Shown here: in pieces, positions 7,438 through 8,720 of the stretch | Layout: each line of letters starts with the position of its first letter | Position numbering within the stretch: the stretch's first letter is position 1 | Source of the DNA: Acidobacteriota bacterium | GTDB lineage: Bacteria > Acidobacteriota > UBA4820 > DSQY01 | Direction of reading: 5' to 3' | NCBI GenBank assembly: GCA_022759065.1 | Contig: JAEMPZ010000144.1 | Location: 1-8,720, forward strand | Length of the DNA: 8,720 nt | Made by a program: the position numbers and the translations under genes | Notes under the pieces: generated by a model | What the model was told of the DNA's origin: nothing | The model's database searches: none | What the model saw: only the letters and a program-made list of their open reading frames with translations

Positions 7438-7453
7438 CACCAAGACTCCAAGG
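7438..7453. repeat. Octamer repeat, two degenerate units
   Basis: CACCAAGA (7438-7445) is followed directly by CTCCAAGG (7446-7453). These are degenerate copies of the CACCAAGG octamer found in a cleaner array at 7637-7660 in the same gap. The tract begins 7 bp after the pilR stop. Confidence 0.6.
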
Positions 7454-7485
7454 GTAATCAAGCGAGGGAGTGAGAGGGCAAGAAA

Positions 7486-7520
7486 GTTAGACGTTAGACG
7501 TAAGACGGCAGACGGTTGAC
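7486..7520. repeat. Heptanucleotide tandem repeat, five degenerate units
   Basis: Seven-base units follow without interruption: GTTAGAC (7486-7492), GTTAGAC (7493-7499), GTAAGAC (7500-7506), GGCAGAC (7507-7513) and GGTTGAC (7514-7520). On the minus strand the first two read GTCTAAC, sharing CTAAC at 7-bp spacing with the tract at 1-35. The copies degrade progressively from left to right. Confidence 0.85.
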
Positions 7521-7540
7521 GGACGCGCGAGTTGATGCGC

Positions 7541-7575
7541 GGTCGTCGTTGGTCGTTGGTCGGTCGTCGGTCGCG
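7541..7575. repeat. Heptanucleotide tandem repeat of GGTCGTC/GTTGGTC type
   Basis: Five 7-bp units follow each other: GGTCGTC (7541-7547), GTTGGTC (7548-7554), GTTGGTC (7555-7561), GGTCGTC (7562-7568) and GGTCGCG (7569-7575). The period equals that of the neighbouring tract at 7486-7520, 20 bp upstream, but the unit sequence differs. Only GTC/GAC-like ends are shared. Confidence 0.8.
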
Positions 7576-7580
7576 CTAAT

Positions 7581-7622
7581 GCCGTCATTCCGGCGACCAG
7601 CGGGAGACCGGAATCAGACGGC
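7581..7622. repeat. REP-like imperfect palindrome
   Basis: Two paired blocks form a hairpin. GCCGTC (7581-7586) pairs with GACGGC (7617-7622), and ATTCCGG (7587-7593) pairs with CCGGAAT (7608-7614). There is a two-base bulge at 7615-7616 and a 14-base loop. The layout, GTCATTCC on one side and GGAATC on the other, resembles the dispersed GTCATTCC...GGAATC palindromes found in many bacterial genomes. There is no T-run after it, so a terminator role is doubtful. Confidence 0.65.
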
Positions 7623-7636
7623 GCGGAAAGATTCAC

Positions 7637-7660
7637 CACCAAGGCACCAAGGCACGAAGG
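7637..7660. repeat. Octamer tandem repeat, three units
   Basis: CACCAAGG is repeated at 7637-7644 and 7645-7652, followed by CACGAAGG at 7653-7660. The same unit appears in degenerate form right after pilR (7438-7453), so the two arrays bracket the heptamer tracts and the palindrome. Confidence 0.8.
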
Positions 7661-7749
7661 GAAGGCCAAGGGCAAAGGATAATTTTGAATACGGAGTGGT
7701 GATATCATCTTCCTTTGATGGCAGCTTGGCATGAGTTTAAGGAAGTAGT

Positions 7750-7757
7750 GGAGGTGA
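7750..7757 (+). promoter_or_regulatory. Strong ribosome binding site that decides the glycosyltransferase start
   Basis: GGAGGTGA (7750-7757) is an eight-base match to the anti-Shine-Dalgarno end of 16S rRNA. Two in-frame ATGs follow, at 7758 and 7764. Measured from the GGAGG core, the first is only 3 bases away and the second 9, so 7764 is the better start. Confidence 0.75.
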
Positions 7758-7763
7758 ATGGGG

Positions 7764-8720
7764 ATGAGCCGTGACGCAAAGCCTGATTTGAGCCTTCTTG
7801 TGCCCTTATACAACGAAGAGGCCAACGTGGCGCCGCTTCTTGAGGCGATAAAGGATGCAATGGCCCCATTGCCGCGCTCTTACGAAGTGGTGCTGGTTGA
7901 CGACGGCTCGTCAGACCAGACTCCGAGGCTGCTGCGAGAAGCGGCATCGAAAGACGCGCGGTTGCGCGTCGTCCTTCTGCGCCGCAACTTTGGCCAGACG
8001 GCCGCGCTTGCCGCCGCCATCGCCCACGCCAAAGCCGATCTGTTTTGTCCTTTGGACGCGGACCTTCAAAACGACCCCAACGACATCCCGAAGCTCCTGG
8101 CAAAACTCGATGAGGGCTACGACGTCGCCAGCGGCTGGCGCCGCCGCCGCAAGGACCCCTTTTTCACGCGAGTCTTGCCGTCGCGGATAGCCAACGGGCT
8201 CATATCATTTATTTCCGGCGTGCGCCTGCATGATTACGGCTGCTCCCTTAAGGCCTATCGCCGAGAGGTCCTCGAGAACGTCAATCTTTTGGGCGAGATG
8301 CACCGTTTCGTCCCGATCTTCGCAAGTTGGCAGGGCGCCAAAGTGGCCGAAGTCGAGGTAAACCACAGGCCCAGAGTGGCGGGCAAAAGCAAGTACGGGA
8401 TCGGCCGCACCTTCAAGGTCGTCCTCGATTTGATAACCATCAAATTCATGGGGAGCTTTCTGACTAAGCCGATCTACGTCTTCGGCGGAGCCGGGGCGGG
8501 CCTTGGTTTTCTCTCGGCCCTTTTGGCTGCTTATACTCTCTGGCAGAAGATGGCCTACGGCGTCTGGGTCCACCGCAACCCGCTATTTCTCGTGGCCATC
8601 TTTTTTGGCCTCGTGGGCGTGCAGTTGATAATGATGGGGCTTTTGGGCGAACTTCTTGCCAGGGTTTATTTCGCCGCCACCAAAACAGCCCCCTACGTCG
8701 TCCGCGAAGTGATTGAATGC
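7764..8720 (+). CDS. Family 2 membrane glycosyltransferase (DPM1/GtrB/ArnC-like), 3' end beyond window
   Basis: The reading frame is open from the ATG to the last base, 319 codons with no stop in the window. It probably lacks only a short C-terminal end, as relatives run to about 310-340 residues. The protein is a GT-A fold transferase with VPLYNEE (13-19), VDDGSSD (45-51), the DxD region as DADLQNDP (98-105), the acceptor-side HDYGCSLKAYRR (156-167) and KSKYGIGR (208-215). Two hydrophobic helices at about 238-259 and 272-298 would anchor it in the inner membrane. Relatives move a sugar from a nucleotide donor to undecaprenyl phosphate, or extend lipid-linked glycans. The substrate cannot be told. 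It is 332 bp from pilR with its own strong ribosome binding site, so co-transcription with pilSR is uncertain. A role in pilin or surface glycosylation would be speculation. Confidence 0.85.
   Translation, partial: MSRDAKPDLSLLVPLYNEEANVAPLLEAIKDAMAPLPRSYEVVLVDDGSSDQTPRLLREAASKDARLRVVLLRRNFGQTAALAAAIAHAKADLFCPLDADLQNDPNDIPKLLAKLDEGYDVASGWRRRRKDPFFTRVLPSRIANGLISFISGVRLHDYGCSLKAYRREVLENVNLLGEMHRFVPIFASWQGAKVAEVEVNHRPRVAGKSKYGIGRTFKVVLDLITIKFMGSFLTKPIYVFGGAGAGLGFLSALLAAYTLWQKMAYGVWVHRNPLFLVAIFFGLVGVQLIMMGLLGELLARVYFAATKTAPYVVREVIEC

Larger units (their letters stand above)
7432..7763. other. Repeat-rich intergenic region between pilR and the glycosyltransferase
   Basis: This 332-bp gap has no credible gene. 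It holds two copies of an octamer repeat (7438-7453 and 7637-7660), two heptamer tracts (7486-7520 and 7541-7575), a REP-like palindrome (7581-7622) and the 8-bp palindrome TGATATCA (7700-7707). The last 100 bp is less GC-rich and is where a promoter for the next gene would sit. I saw GATAAT at 7678-7683, which could be a -10, but no -35 partner. No sigma-54 element and no pilA were found. Open frames through it run across the repeats and have no protein-like features. Confidence 0.8.

Noticed and set aside
6772..7461. A 229-codon open frame on the minus strand across the pilR 3' half.
   Set aside because: It is a codon-bias shadow of PilR, without protein motifs, and its start lies in repeat DNA.
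7524..7541. A small hairpin CGCGC/GCGCG between the two heptamer arrays.
   Set aside because: It is only five base pairs, in GC-rich repeat DNA, with no T-run. Too weak to call a terminator for pilR.
7516..7734. A 72-codon open frame in the gap after pilR.
   Set aside because: It reads through the heptamer and octamer arrays and the palindrome, and shows no protein-like composition.
7764..7794. GACGCAAAGCC at 7772-7782 matches a conserved block of the GEMM-I c-di-GMP riboswitch.
   Set aside because: The other conserved half (an AGGGCAAACC-like block with its short hairpin) is not found just upstream, and the bases after the match do not fit the second stem. The match lies inside the coding sequence after the best start codon, encoding Asp-Ala-Lys-Pro. 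Probably chance; a covariance-model search would settle it.

Overview
This window holds the motor, platform and control genes of a type IV pilus, in the order pilB-pilT-pilC-pilS-pilR. All five are on the + strand and fill roughly positions 226 to 7431. A family 2 glycosyltransferase follows and runs off the right edge. The proteins are intact: Walker, His-box, zinc, H-box and AAA+ motifs are in their expected places, and no frameshift or broken gene was found.

Organism: a Gram-negative-type bacterium with fairly GC-rich coding DNA. The gene order, a six-helix PilS and a sigma-54-dependent PilR recall the pil clusters of Myxococcus and other former deltaproteobacteria, and also occur in several uncultivated phyla. 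The intergenic DNA carries short tandem repeats of 7- and 8-bp period and a REP-like palindrome, which suggests a repeat-tolerant environmental genome. The phylum cannot be fixed from this sequence alone.

Layout. Positions 1-225 are non-coding: a heptamer repeat cut by the left edge, a C-rich 8-bp-period tract, an 11-bp inverted repeat and a good sigma-70-type promoter (TTGACA, 16 bp, TATACT) about 45 bp before pilB. pilB, pilT and pilC follow with gaps of 12 and 22 bp and their own ribosome binding sites, so they look like one operon. A perfect 13-bp stem-loop separates pilC from pilS. pilS and pilR overlap by 8 bp. A 332-bp repeat-rich gap (7432-7763) follows pilR, where some genomes carry pilA. 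The glycosyltransferase starts at 7764 behind a very strong ribosome binding site, and its stop codon is outside the window.

How they work together: PilB powers pilus extension and PilT retraction, both acting through the inner-membrane platform PilC. PilS is a membrane histidine kinase that phosphorylates PilR, which in known systems drives sigma-54 transcription of the pilin gene pilA. No pilA and no sigma-54 promoter is seen here, so the PilR target presumably lies elsewhere. The clearest functional prediction beyond routine annotation is that PilB has two tandem MshEN c-di-GMP-binding motifs at its N-terminus. I found no evidence of a wholly new system; the most unusual DNA is in the intergenic repeats.
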